From assembly GCF_000966285.1 (NCBI RefSeq), contig NZ_KQ031391.1:971238-1035237 (forward strand): a stretch of 64,000 bases of DNA, read 5' to 3'. The position numbers were made by a program, and so were the translations under genes. Shown piece by piece: positions 1-8,154 of this stretch. The stretch's first letter is position 1, and every line of letters starts with the position of its first letter. The stretch comes from Pseudofrankia sp. DC12. GTDB lineage: Bacteria > Actinomycetota > Actinomycetes > Frankiales > Frankiaceae. The notes under the pieces were generated by a model. The model did no database searches and was not told where the DNA came from. It saw only the letters and a program-made list of their open reading frames with translations.

Positions 1-56
1 CATGTCCTCACCATCCCCCACCGGTGCGCGACCGAATCAGCCCGCGAGAGAGCGGA

Positions 57-332
57 CTAGCCCTCCCCCGACCACGCCTTCGTGGAGAGGGTCATCGCGA
101 GGTAACGGGCAAGCTGGCCGAGCGGCTCATCGGGGTAGACGCCAGCGAGCTCCTCGAGCAGACGTGACGCGACCATGGTCTCCGCCTCGGTCAGCAGCAC
201 GGCGTGCACCGAGATCGGCCGATCCAGCCGCCACGACAGCACACGGGCGAACTCGTCGCGTTCCCACGGCTCACCGTCAAGGTCACGCGCGGCGTTGGTC
301 AGCCGGGCCACCGGTTCAGGACTGCCACTCAT
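57..332 (-). CDS. Small hypothetical protein, 91 aa
   Basis: I do not recognise this protein. The start is placed at ATG 330-332 because AGGAAGG lies 6 bases ahead of it; the open frame further upstream is only a Gly/Arg/Trp-rich reading of the tandem repeats at 405-640. The 91-residue product has no signal peptide or membrane segment. It contains two amphipathic stretches around RDEFARVLSWRLDRP and RLLEELAGVYPDEPLGQLA. It lies downstream of the principal sigma factor gene on the same strand, but a hairpin and a 440-base repeat-bearing gap separate them, so a promoter of its own is likely. The stop codon is TAG. Function cannot be inferred. Confidence 0.7.
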   Translation of the reverse strand: MSGSPEPVARLTNAARDLDGEPWERDEFARVLSWRLDRPISVHAVLLTEAETMVASRLLEELAGVYPDEPLGQLARYLAMTLSTKAWSGEG

Positions 333-404
333 GTCGGGCCTTCCTAGTAGCAGCACCCGGCCACCCACCGGAGAGACAAGACCGACCGCCCCAACCCAGC
401 CAAG

Positions 405-640
405 AACCGCCACGCAGCCACGCGATCCCGCAGAGGCGGCCCGACCGTCTAGAACCGCCACGCCAACCCGACCAGGCAATCCCGAGAGGTGGGACCGAAC
501 CCGCCAGGAACCGCGCCGCCAACCGGACCACGCAATCCCGACCGGCAGACCGGACCCCCCAGTTCCAGCCAAGAACCGCGCCGCCAACCCAACCACGCAA
601 TCCCGACCGGCGGACCGAACCTGCCAACCCAGCCAAGAAA
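405..640. repeat. Imperfect tandem repeat array, units of about 48-65 bp
   Basis: Four imperfect units begin near 405, 453, 510 and 575, each starting with ACCGC(C/G) and sharing the core ACGCAATCCCGACCGG or a close variant (fully kept in the last two). The array fills most of the gap 333-774 between the sigma factor gene and the small gene at 57-332. Long frames through it in all directions are compositional artefacts. No other feature is seen in this gap apart from the hairpin at 739-764. Confidence 0.7.
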
Positions 641-738
641 CCGAGCAAGAAACCGAGCCAGATACGCCCCCAACCCCCGACATCCACATTTGCGGACATC
701 AGAGGTTGGGAGGGCGCTCAGCGCCCGAGGCGGCGGGG

Positions 739-764
739 CCGGAGGCGCGAAGCGCCGTCTCCGG
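739..764 (-). terminator. Hairpin after sigma factor gene
   Basis: An inverted repeat with core GGCGC-GAA-GCGCC and outer GGAG/CTCC pairing lies about 11 bases past the stop of the sigma factor gene on its strand. A second small hairpin, GGGCGC-TCA-GCGCCC, follows at 712-726. There is no clear T run, as is common for terminators in this GC range. Confidence 0.45.
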
Positions 765-774
765 CCACGCCGCC

Positions 775-2040
775 TTATTCGAGGTAGTCCCGCAGTTTCT
801 GCGACCGGGACGGATGACGCAGCTTCGACAACGTCTTCGACTCGATCTGCCGAATACGCTCCCGCGTCACCCCGAACTCCCGGCCAACCTCCTCCAACGT
901 CCGCGGATGCCCATCCGTCAACCCGAACCGCAGCTGGATGACCTTCTTCTCCCGGTCCGACAACGTGTGCAACACCGAGTCCAACTGCTCCTGCAACAAC
1001 AGGAAACTCGCCGCGTCCACCGGAACGACCGCGTCCGAGTCCTCAATGAAGTCACCGAGGTGGGAGTCCTCCTCCTCACCGATCGGCGTCTCCAGCGAGA
1101 TCGGCTCCTGGGCGACCTTCTGGATCTCCCGGACCTTGTCCGGGGTCAGGTCCATCTCCTTCGCGATCTCCTCCGGAGTGGGCTCACGGCCCAGATCCTG
1201 GAGCAGCTGCCGCTGGATCCGGATCAGCTTGTTGATCGTCTCGACCATGTGGACCGGAATACGGATCGTCCGCGCCTGATCCGCGATCGCCCGCGTGATC
1301 GCCTGCCGAATCCACCACGTCGCATACGTCGAGAACTTGTAACCCTTGGTGTAGTCGAACTTCTCGACCGCCCGGATCAGACCCAGGTTCCCCTCCTGGA
1401 TCAGATCCAGGAACAGCATCCCGCGACCGACGTAACGACGGGCGATGGAGACGACCAGCCGCAGGTTCGCCTCGACGAGGCGGCTCTTGGCGACCTCACC
1501 GTCACGCTCGACCCACACCAACTCCCGGCGAAGGTCGCCCACCAGCCCGGCGGCGTCCGCGGCGAGCTTCTCGGCGGCGAACAGGCCGGCCTCGACCCGC
1601 TTGGCGAGGTCGACCTCCTCCTCCGCCGTCAGCAGCCGGACACGGCCGATCTGGGAGAGGTACTGGCGGACGCTGTCGTGCGACATGCGGTCGGCGGCCG
1701 ACGGCGCCGGGCCGGCCTCACGCTCGTCGTCGTCCTTCTCGGTCTCCTTCTCGGCTTCCGCCTCGGCGGTCGCGTCGAACTCGGCGTCCTCGGCCTCCTC
1801 CTCGTCACCCCCGGCGGCGCGCGGCGTCGGGGTGCCCTCGGCCGGCGGCGGTGGCTTCTCGGCCTCGGCCGTCTTGCGACGCGAGGCCGCGCCACCGGCG
1901 GCGGGCCGGCGCGAGCCCTTCGTGGCTTGCCGGGGGGCCTGCGCCGTCGGCTGCCCCGCGCCCTGGGCACCGGGCTCCTGCGCGGACGACTGCCCCGAGG
2001 ACTGCGTGACAGGCTGTGTCGCGGGCTGTGTCAACGCCAC
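775..2040 (-). CDS. rpoD: Principal RNA polymerase sigma factor (RpoD/HrdB/SigA type)
   Basis: Primary sigma-70 factor that directs RNA polymerase to housekeeping promoters. The 421-residue reading has an Ala/Pro/Glu-rich N-terminal 125 residues typical of actinobacterial HrdB, then region 1.2 ([20 protein letters not shown]), region 2 with [20 protein letters not shown] and [14 protein letters not shown], region 3, and region 4 ending [20 protein letters not shown]. All core-binding and promoter-reading segments are present, so an alternative sigma factor is excluded. Start: GTG 2038-2040 gives the longest frame, but GGGAGG sits only about 2 bases before it; TTG 2032-2034 has a more normal 7-base spacing and may be the real start. 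No promoter was identified with confidence. Confidence 0.97.
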   Translation of the reverse strand: MALTQPATQPVTQSSGQSSAQEPGAQGAGQPTAQAPRQATKGSRRPAAGGAASRRKTAEAEKPPPPAEGTPTPRAAGGDEEEAEDAEFDATAEAEAEKETEKDDDEREAGPAPSAADRMSHDSVRQYLSQIGRVRLLTAEEEVDLAKRVEAGLFAAEKLAADAAGLVGDLRRELVWVERDGEVAKSRLVEANLRLVVSIARRYVGRGMLFLDLIQEGNLGLIRAVEKFDYTKGYKFSTYATWWIRQAITRAIADQARTIRIPVHMVETINKLIRIQRQLLQDLGREPTPEEIAKEMDLTPDKVREIQKVAQEPISLETPIGEEEDSHLGDFIEDSDAVVPVDAASFLLLQEQLDSVLHTLSDREKKVIQLRFGLTDGHPRTLEEVGREFGVTRERIRQIESKTLSKLRHPSRSQKLRDYLE

Positions 2041-2218
2041 CCCTCCCGAATTCTGTTGCCGGAATGACGATGATGGACCGATCTGGCGTGATCGACCGAC
2101 CTACAGTAATCGCTCAGGAGACCAAGACTGGGGAATGCGCACGCGTTCGCCAAGATCGCACCTCCTCCGCTCTCCCGTTCGACCCGCGTCGCCCGCCGCG
2201 GCGGGCATCACCGATGTA

Positions 2219-2247
2219 TTGACCGAACTGCGGTGTTGTAGTATAGT
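2219..2247 (+). promoter_or_regulatory. Orphan sigma-70-type promoter
   Basis: TTGACC at 2219-2224 and TATAGT at 2242-2247 are separated by exactly 17 bases, among the best -35/-10 pairs in the window. It reads rightward, away from the sigma factor gene, into a gap with no convincing coding frame, so its transcript should begin near 2254. Confidence 0.5.
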
Positions 2248-2253
2248 GGCGGG

Positions 2254-2366
2254 GTTTCGCCCCCAGGATACGACACAGTTGGCTGTGATGGGCGGGAGCG
2301 GGCCGGCCTGTTGGCCGCAGACCCAGCCGTTCGCAAGCCGAGCCAAGACCGCGTGTCGTACTCCGG
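2254..2366 (+). ncRNA. Candidate structured non-coding RNA
   Basis: Downstream of the promoter at 2219-2247 the sequence can fold into a closed stem. GGA plus TACGACAC at 2266-2276 pairs with GTGTCGTA plus TCC at 2353-2364; inside it TTGGCT (2279-2284) pairs with AGCCAA (2341-2346), and the apex holds CGGCC-TGTT-GGCCG (2304-2317). A GCGCGG/CCGCGC-like hairpin follows near 2378-2400. It does not match the conserved cores of RNase P RNA, tmRNA or SRP RNA that I know. The 3' end is uncertain. Confidence 0.35.
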
Positions 2367-2400
2367 GCGCCTTCCCAACAGCAGCGCGGTCTCCCCGCGA

Positions 2401-2873
2401 CACGCCTCCCCAGGTCCGTCCACACCGACCACCGGGAAGCGGACGTTCCAGCCGCTGACGCCGCATCTCGCCGTCCTCGGGACGCTACCCCACCGGACAG
2501 TGTTCTCGAGCCCCACAATGTCGGTCCTTGCCCGCCCAGGTGCCGCCCAAGCGGACGGGGTGCTGTCCCCCAGCTCGGTTCGACGCCTTCCGATCCGTCC
2601 CGGGCCGGCATGCATGACCCGCATACTTTCGCACGTCGGCGCGGTCAAGGCGGGTGGCGCGCGGAGGGCATGACACGAGGCCACCGTGCCGAGCTGCTCG
2701 GACTCGTCCATAACTGCCCATCTCCCCGGCCGGGTTGGCGCGGCCACACCGGCGAGCGGGCCCGTGATCGTCCCGAGAGTCCCGCCATAGTCGCACGATC
2801 TGGTACCCGTCACCACACCGTCACGGAACATCTCGGGGCCGACCCGACCGGCGAGTACTCCAGGCCGTCCGGG
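2401..2873. other. Intergenic stretch with no recognised gene
   Basis: Frames here lack protein-like composition and ribosome-binding sites. The stretch lies between the RNA candidate and the 3' end of the pseudokinase gene, for which I see no convincing terminator. Nothing else is supported. Confidence 0.5.
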
Positions 2874-4958
2874 TCAGGCCACCGGGATGCGCTGCGAGAT
2901 GCGCCAGCCGTCGGCGGTGCGCACCAGCGTCACGTCGCCCCTTTTCGGTTGCTCCCCGTCCTTGTGCGCGAGCACCTTCCCCGCGGCGTCCAGGAAGTTG
3001 TACGCGTCAAGCTGGTCGGTGACCCGCAGGACGGTCTGGTCGGTGCCCTGCTGACGGACCTCCAGGTCGAGGATGTGCGTCGTCAAGGGCGTGGTGTGCG
3101 CACCCCGGCCGGCGACCTCCCGCAGCGACTGCAGGTCCTGGACGTAGAGGGCGCTGCCGACCTGGTAGACCGCCGCCAGCGCGGCCTCGTCGTCGCGCTC
3201 GAACGCCTGGCTGCGCTTCACGTTCAGGCCGGCGAGGACGGTCCGCCACGCCTGGTCCGGGGCCGGGCTGGCCGAGGCCGGCTGGGCGGGGCCGGGCTGG
3301 GTCGTGCCGGGCTGCGCGGGACCGGGTTGGGCTGTGCTGGGCCGGGTGGTGCCGGGCTGCGCGGGACCGGGTTGGGCTGTGCTGGGCCGGGTGGTGCCCG
3401 TGCGGCCGCCGGCCGGCCCGGCCGCGGCCGACACCGCCGTGCCCACGTCGCGCTGACCGGAGGACCCGGACCTGTGCAGCAGCAGCACGGCGGCAATGAC
3501 CGCCGCCAGGCCGACCCCGGCCGTCGCGGCCAGCAGCCAGCCGCGCGGCCCACGCCGCCCCCCGCGGCTGCCCTGCCGCGGGGGGCGGGCGCCACTCCCC
3601 CGCCCGGCCGGCCGCGCACCCCTCCGCTGCTCGGAGGACTCTCCAGGTGGCAGCCGGCCCGCCGGCCGTGGCCTCGACGGACCGCCGATGCCGTCGGGCC
3701 GTTGGCGGCGGGCGCGGGCCGGGCCGGGCCGGCGCGCCGCGGCCGCATCGCCGAGCGGCGCCGGGTCTTCGTCCGGCGGGAGCACTGGAAGCAGGGCGGC
3801 GTCACGATCGACGACGTCCCCCTCCAGGATCGCGCCGTCGGCGGCCAGGCCACCGGGGTCGCCGTCGCTGTCCTCTCCCGGTGGGCCGCCGTCAGGCCCC
3901 GGCCCATGCTCCAGCCCCGGGCCGCGTCCTGGCCCGACGCTCGCGGCGCGGCCGGCCAGCTCGTCCGGCTCGGGCGCGTCCCGGGCGCGCGGGACGCCAC
4001 CACGGCCGGGATCGCCCTGGTCCCGGCCACCCGATCCGGCTCCAGGGGCTCGGCGCAGGCCGGGTAGCTCGGCGGTCTCCTGGGCGTCTCGGCCGCGGCC
4101 AGGAGCCGCCGGGCGCGGCGGGCTGATCATCTGGACCGGCGCGGGGCGCGCGCTGTGCGCGAGGTTCGCGGCGAGCTCGGCGGCGCTCGGGCGCCGGGTC
4201 AGGTCGGGCACGAGCGCGGTCGCCACGGCGACCGCCACCGCCGCCGCGTCCGCGCCGGTCGCCCGAGCCATCAGGTCCAGCAGCAGATCGGCGAGGTCGT
4301 ACACGTCGACCGGGGCGACCAGGCCCGGCTCGGGCGGGCCTGGCGGCGGGATGCCCAGCGCCCCGACCCCGACGCCGGTCAGCTGCGGGCGGCCGTTCGG
4401 CTCCAGCAGGATGTCGGCCGGGCCCAGCGAGCCGTGGACGAGCCCGGCCGCATGCGCCGCGGTCAGCGCCTGCGCGACCGGCAGGCCGATGGTGACCACC
4501 TCGCCCGGATCCAGCCGGCCGCGCGCGCCGATCAGCCGACGCAGGCTGACCGCGTCCGGAACCTGCTCCATCACCACGGCCAGGCCGTCCTCGGCCTCGC
4601 GGACCGCCAGCACGGGCACCAGGTGCGGGTGGCGTAGTTCGATCAGCGGCCGGGCGGCGGCGACAGCCCGGCGGCGGCGGGCAGGGTCACCCGGCAGCCG
4701 CACCAGCCGGACCACGCACGGTGTACCGGCAGGCTCCAGCGTGCCAGCCCAGGCCTCGCCGGCGCCCGCGTCGGGGGCCCGGCCGGTGACCACCACGCCC
4801 GCCACCGCAGGGGCCTCGTCCGCGGACGGAGCTCCGGGCCCGATCGGCCGGCCGGCCGGATTCGGGCGGGCGGGCGGGCGGGACGCGCCGGAGCCCGACG
4901 TCCCCCCGGGACCGTCGGGGCGGGGCGGATCTGTCCCGTATCCGTACGACGAGGTCAC
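2874..4958 (-). CDS. Membrane-anchored Ser/Thr pseudokinase with extracytoplasmic domain
   Basis: A 694-residue protein built like an actinobacterial PknB-type receptor kinase. Residues about 50-270 have the kinase fold, but the key residues are missing: the VAIK lysine position reads CVVRLV (81-86), HRD reads HGS in HGSLGPADIL (175-184), and no DFG is present (LTGVGVG, 193-199). A Pro/Gly/Arg-rich linker follows, then one membrane helix at about 473-496, a Thr/Pro/Gln repeat linker, and a C-terminal domain of about 127 residues resembling the NTF2-like sensor folds of such proteins. It probably acts as a scaffold or ligand sensor, not an enzyme. The GTG start (4956-4958) has no Shine-Dalgarno sequence, but TAGCGT (plus strand 4967-4972) lies 8 bases ahead, suggesting a leaderless mRNA. 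Confidence 0.8.
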   Translation of the reverse strand: MTSSYGYGTDPPRPDGPGGTSGSGASRPPARPNPAGRPIGPGAPSADEAPAVAGVVVTGRAPDAGAGEAWAGTLEPAGTPCVVRLVRLPGDPARRRRAVAAARPLIELRHPHLVPVLAVREAEDGLAVVMEQVPDAVSLRRLIGARGRLDPGEVVTIGLPVAQALTAAHAAGLVHGSLGPADILLEPNGRPQLTGVGVGALGIPPPGPPEPGLVAPVDVYDLADLLLDLMARATGADAAAVAVAVATALVPDLTRRPSAAELAANLAHSARPAPVQMISPPRPAAPGRGRDAQETAELPGLRRAPGAGSGGRDQGDPGRGGVPRARDAPEPDELAGRAASVGPGRGPGLEHGPGPDGGPPGEDSDGDPGGLAADGAILEGDVVDRDAALLPVLPPDEDPAPLGDAAAARRPGPARARRQRPDGIGGPSRPRPAGRLPPGESSEQRRGARPAGRGSGARPPRQGSRGGRRGPRGWLLAATAGVGLAAVIAAVLLLHRSGSSGQRDVGTAVSAAAGPAGGRTGTTRPSTAQPGPAQPGTTRPSTAQPGPAQPGTTQPGPAQPASASPAPDQAWRTVLAGLNVKRSQAFERDDEAALAAVYQVGSALYVQDLQSLREVAGRGAHTTPLTTHILDLEVRQQGTDQTVLRVTDQLDAYNFLDAAGKVLAHKDGEQPKRGDVTLVRTADGWRISQRIPVA
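3306..3395. repeat. Perfect 45-bp tandem duplication inside the pseudokinase gene
   Basis: 3306-3350 and 3351-3395 are identical. The duplication is in frame and encodes two copies of a 15-residue Gly-Thr-Thr-Arg-Pro-Ser-Thr-Ala-Gln-Pro-type unit in the extracytoplasmic linker; a partial third copy precedes it. Confidence 0.85.
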
Positions 4959-5094
4959 GACCCGCGACGCTAGGCCGATTCAGGCCGCTTGTCGGGGTTC
5001 TGCCTTCGGTTGTGGATAACTTCTTGGCCACAAGCGGCGAACCGGCGACGCACGCCGGGGAGTCCGGAACAGTCACAGCGACGGGAGCGCGGCG

Positions 5095-5826
5095 GTGAAC
5101 ATCCTCGCGACGAGCGCGGGCTACCGCCCGGACGGCCGGGGCGGCGCCCGGATCGGGCCGATGATCGAGCATGCGATCGCCCTGTCGGAGGCGGGCGAAC
5201 GGCCGAGCGTCTGCCTGCTCGAGACCGCGACAGGCGACCACCCCGTCGCCTATCTGCGCTGGTACGAGGCCATGGGCCGCGACCGGCCGGACGTCCGGCC
5301 GAGCCATCTGGCGCTGTTCCCGATGCCGAACGTCGACGACGTGCGCGCGCACCTGCTGGCCCAGGACGTCATCTGGGTCGGCGGCGGCAGCGTCGCGAAC
5401 CTGCTCGCCGTCTGGCGCACCCACGGCCTGCCGGAGATCCTCGCCGACGCGTGGCGGGCCGGGGTCGTCCTCGCCGGGGTGTCCGCCGGATCACTGTGCT
5501 GGCACGTCGGTGGTACGACGGACTCGTTCGGGCCCGAGCTGCGCCCGGTCACCAGCGGTCTGGCGCTGCTGCCGTTCAGCAACACTCCGCACTACGACTC
5601 CGAGCCGGGCCGCCGGCCGCTCTACCAGAAGCTCGTCGGCGACGGCGTCCTGCCGGCCGGCTGGGCCACCGACGACGGCGTCGGGCTGCACTTCCGCGGC
5701 ACCGAGCTGGTCGAGACGGTCGCCGACCGGCCGCGGGCGAAGGCCTGGCGGGTCGCGCTCGGCGAGGACGGCGCGGTCGTCGAGACCGCCGTCGAGCCGA
5801 GGCTGCTGCCGGACCCGCGCGGCTGA
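5095..5826 (+). CDS. Peptidase E-like protein (family S51, class I glutamine amidotransferase-like fold)
   Basis: The 243-residue protein has the S51 layout: N-terminal MNILATSAGYRPD strand-loop, VIWVGGGSVANLLAVW near residues 97-112 and the nucleophile elbow AGVSAGSLCW near 127-136, where the Ser of SAGS is the expected catalytic serine. Family members are cytoplasmic Asp-dipeptidases (PepE) or cyanophycinase relatives; substrate specificity cannot be read from the sequence. The start is GTG 5095 with a weak GGGAGC ahead. It is divergent from the pseudokinase gene, with about 136 bases between the two starts. The frame and start are secure; the peptidase assignment is a family-level inference. 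Confidence 0.82.
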   Translation: MNILATSAGYRPDGRGGARIGPMIEHAIALSEAGERPSVCLLETATGDHPVAYLRWYEAMGRDRPDVRPSHLALFPMPNVDDVRAHLLAQDVIWVGGGSVANLLAVWRTHGLPEILADAWRAGVVLAGVSAGSLCWHVGGTTDSFGPELRPVTSGLALLPFSNTPHYDSEPGRRPLYQKLVGDGVLPAGWATDDGVGLHFRGTELVETVADRPRAKAWRVALGEDGAVVETAVEPRLLPDPRG

Positions 5827-5906
5827 ACCGGCCGGCGCGGGCCAGCGACGCCGCGCAGCTCTCCGGCTTGGTGATCATGTGGTAGGGCCGCGCGGACCGG
5901 TGGTTG

Positions 5907-5912
5907 TAGGCT
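5907..5912 (+). promoter_or_regulatory. TAGGCT -10 element of lipB (leaderless)
   Basis: TAGGCT fits TANNNT and ends 6 bases before the GTG start of lipB, which has no Shine-Dalgarno sequence. This is the standard geometry for leaderless actinobacterial mRNAs. The same hexamer serves the gene at 8155. Confidence 0.5.
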
Positions 5913-5918
5913 GACCTG

Positions 5919-6617
5919 GTGGATGTTCTGCGGCTGCCGGTGGTTCCGTACCTCGAGGCGTGGGAGCTGCAGCGTGACCTGGCAGCCAGCCGCGCCACGG
6001 GCGAGGCGCCGGACACGCTGATCCTGCTGGAGCATCCGGACGTCTACACCGCTGGTCGGCGCACCGAGGACTGGGAGCGCCCCGCCGACGGCACCCCGGT
6101 CGTGGACGTCGACCGCGGCGGCAAGATCACTTGGCACGGGCCGGGCCAGCTGGTCGGCTACCCGGTCGTCGCACTGCCCCGGCCGCTGGACGTGGTCGCC
6201 TACGTCCGGGCGCTGGAGGACGCCATGATCGCCGTCTGCGCCGAGTTCGGCGTGCCGGCCCACAGGGTCGAGGGCCGATCCGGCGTCTGGACGATGGACG
6301 ACGCACGCAAGCTCGGCGCGATCGGCATCCGGGTGCGCCAGGGCGTCGCCTACCACGGCTTCGCGCTGAACTGCGCCCCCGACCTGACCGCCTTCAGCCG
6401 GATCATCGCCTGCGGCATCACGGACGCCAGCGCTGGCAGCCTCACCGCCGAGCTGGACCGGACTGTCACCGTCGCCGAGGCGCGGCCCGTCGTCGAGCGC
6501 CAGATGCTCCATCATCTGGGCGCCTTCCTGGCCGGCGGCCGGCCGTCCACCGGCGACGGCGCGATCCTGACGCCGGCAGCCGATCCGGTCGACGCGTCCC
6601 AGGCGGTGTCGGCGTGA
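5919..6617 (+). CDS. lipB: Octanoyl-[acyl-carrier protein]:protein N-octanoyltransferase
   Basis: LipB transfers the octanoyl group from acyl carrier protein to lipoyl domains, the first step of lipoate synthesis. Family marks in the 232 residues are [54 protein letters not shown] with the catalytic lysine at its start, and [17 protein letters not shown] with the acyl-accepting cysteine. Start GTG 5919 follows TAGGCT with a 6-base gap. The last bases overlap the start of lipA (GTGA at 6614-6617), so the two genes are translationally coupled. Length is normal, with a short variable C-terminal tail. Confidence 0.96.
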   Translation: MDVLRLPVVPYLEAWELQRDLAASRATGEAPDTLILLEHPDVYTAGRRTEDWERPADGTPVVDVDRGGKITWHGPGQLVGYPVVALPRPLDVVAYVRALEDAMIAVCAEFGVPAHRVEGRSGVWTMDDARKLGAIGIRVRQGVAYHGFALNCAPDLTAFSRIIACGITDASAGSLTAELDRTVTVAEARPVVERQMLHHLGAFLAGGRPSTGDGAILTPAADPVDASQAVSA

Positions 6618-7561
6618 CCACGGTCGCTCCGGACGGGCGGCCGCTGCTTCGGCTCGAGGCGCGCAACGCGGCCACCCCGATCGAGCGCAAGCCGCCGTGG
6701 ATTCGCACCAGGCTGCGCACCGGTCCGGAGTACACCGACATCAAGAACCTGGTCCGCGCCGAAGGCCTGCACACGGTGTGCGAGGAGGCCGGCTGCCCCA
6801 ACATCTACGAATGCTGGGAGGACCGCGAGGCGACGTTCCTGATCGGCGGCGACGTCTGCACCCGCCGGTGTGACTTCTGCCAGATCGACACCGGCCGGCC
6901 CACCCCGCTGGACGTCGACGAGCCCCGCCGGGTCGCCGAGTCGGTCGCCACGATGGGCCTGCGCTACGCCACGATCACCGGCGTCGCCCGCGACGACCTG
7001 CCCGACGGCGGCTCGTGGCTGTACGCCGAGACCGTCCGGGCCGTGCACGCCGGCTCGCCGGGTACCGGCGTCGAGGTGCTCATCCCCGACTTCGGCGGCC
7101 AGCCCGACCAGCTCGCCGAGGTCTTCGGCGCGGCGCCCGAGGTGCTGGCCCACAACGTCGAGACCGTTCCGCGGATCTTCAAGCGGATCCGGCCGGCGTT
7201 CCGCTACGAGCGGTCGCTGGAGGTGCTCACCGCCGCCCGCGCCGCCGGCCTGGTGACGAAGTCGAACCTCATCCTCGGCCTGGGCGAGACCGACGCCGAG
7301 ATCGAGACCGCCATGACCGACCTGCTCGCCGCGGGCTGCGACCTGTTGACCGTCACCCAGTACCTGCGCCCGACCCCACGCCACCACCCGGTCGAGCGCT
7401 GGGTGCGCCCGGAGGAGTTCGTCGCCTGGGCCGAGCGCGGCGAACAGCTCGGCTTCGCCGGCGTCCTCGCGGGGCCGCTCGTCCGCTCGTCCTACCGGGC
7501 CGGGCGGCTCTACCAGCAGGCAATCGCCGCCCGGTCGCGGCAGGGCGTTGCTCACCTGTAG
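6614..7561 (+). CDS. lipA: Lipoyl synthase (radical SAM)
   Basis: LipA inserts two sulfur atoms into protein-bound octanoyl groups. The 315-residue protein has both iron-sulfur cluster motifs: the auxiliary [12 protein letters not shown] (Cys 56, 61, 67) and the radical [11 protein letters not shown] (Cys 82, 86, 89). [15 protein letters not shown] and [10 protein letters not shown] are further family blocks, and the C-terminal RSSYRAG carries the conserved serine region. The GTG start at 6614 overlaps the lipB stop, which fixes it against the much longer upstream frame. Stop is TAG. The lipB-lipA-small ORF-DUF4191-RDD-glnA order matches that of other actinobacteria. Confidence 0.97.
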   Translation: MTTVAPDGRPLLRLEARNAATPIERKPPWIRTRLRTGPEYTDIKNLVRAEGLHTVCEEAGCPNIYECWEDREATFLIGGDVCTRRCDFCQIDTGRPTPLDVDEPRRVAESVATMGLRYATITGVARDDLPDGGSWLYAETVRAVHAGSPGTGVEVLIPDFGGQPDQLAEVFGAAPEVLAHNVETVPRIFKRIRPAFRYERSLEVLTAARAAGLVTKSNLILGLGETDAEIETAMTDLLAAGCDLLTVTQYLRPTPRHHPVERWVRPEEFVAWAERGEQLGFAGVLAGPLVRSSYRAGRLYQQAIAARSRQGVAHL

Positions 7562-7821
7562 GGGTGCGATGACCCCGCGTTGTGCCCAAGAACACGCCCA
7601 CCAGGCACCGATACGAGTGGTGACTGCTCCGGTACGCGACTAGGCTCACGGACAGCGTCACGGCACGTCTCACAGCGTCACAGGAACTCGGGGTCCTCAG
7701 AACTCGCGTCACTCGGCCGGCGGTCTTCCGGCCCTGGCGAGGGCTCGACAGCTTCCGCGGACTGGTGGGACGACGACCGCGTCGGGGAGAACGACGACCG
7801 CGTCGGGAGGGCAAACCCGCT

Positions 7822-8082
7822 GTGTTCCGCTCCATGCTGTCCACGCTCGAAGAACTGACCCTGCTGATCCTGCCGCACGGCGGGCAGCGCACCGCGCGCC
7901 GCAACGCCTGGCGGGCGGCCACCGACCTGCATGTGACCTCCGGCTACCGCTGGACCGACGGCGGGCCTGGCTCCGTCACCTCGCTCGCCCCGGTGACGCC
8001 GCGTGCGGCCGGCGCCGCCCGCGCCATCGTGCCGGCGATCCCGGCACCTGCTCCGGCGCGCGCGGCCGTCGCGCACCGCTGA
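7822..8082 (+). CDS. Small conserved actinobacterial protein next to lipA
   Basis: An 86-residue protein of unknown function; a small gene is found in this position after lipA in streptomycetes. GTG 7822 is preferred as start because GGGAGG (7805-7810) lies 11 bases ahead; ATG 7834 is an alternative. The N-terminal half is the better conserved-looking part (TLEELTLLILPHGGQRTARR then WRAATDLHVTSGYRW), and the C-terminal half is an Ala/Pro-rich tail. No membrane segment is seen. Just upstream, a 19-base unit is directly repeated (7770-7788 and 7791-7809), the second copy carrying the ribosome-binding site. The gap 7562-7769 shows nothing further. Confidence 0.7.
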   Translation: MFRSMLSTLEELTLLILPHGGQRTARRNAWRAATDLHVTSGYRWTDGGPGSVTSLAPVTPRAAGAARAIVPAIPAPAPARAAVAHR

Positions 8083-8141
8083 CGGCTCGTCGGGCGCAGC
8101 CCTGCGCCCGGCCTGCGGACCGCGTCCGCGACCAGAAGCCG

Positions 8142-8147
8142 TAGGCT
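8142..8147 (+). promoter_or_regulatory. TAGGCT -10 element of the DUF4191 gene (leaderless)
   Basis: TAGGCT ends 7 bases before ATG 8155, which lacks a Shine-Dalgarno sequence. The arrangement is the same as at lipB. Confidence 0.5.
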
Positions 8148-8154
8148 CGCGGAC

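Noticed and set aside
1-14. Possible gene start on the minus strand at the left edge (ATG 12-14 or 1-3)
   Set aside because: Too little sequence remains to judge a coding frame, and the ribosome-site spacing is poor.
2311-2673. Open frame of 120 codons in the sigma/pseudokinase gap
   Set aside because: No ribosome-binding site, unusual amino-acid composition, and it overlaps the structured-RNA candidate.
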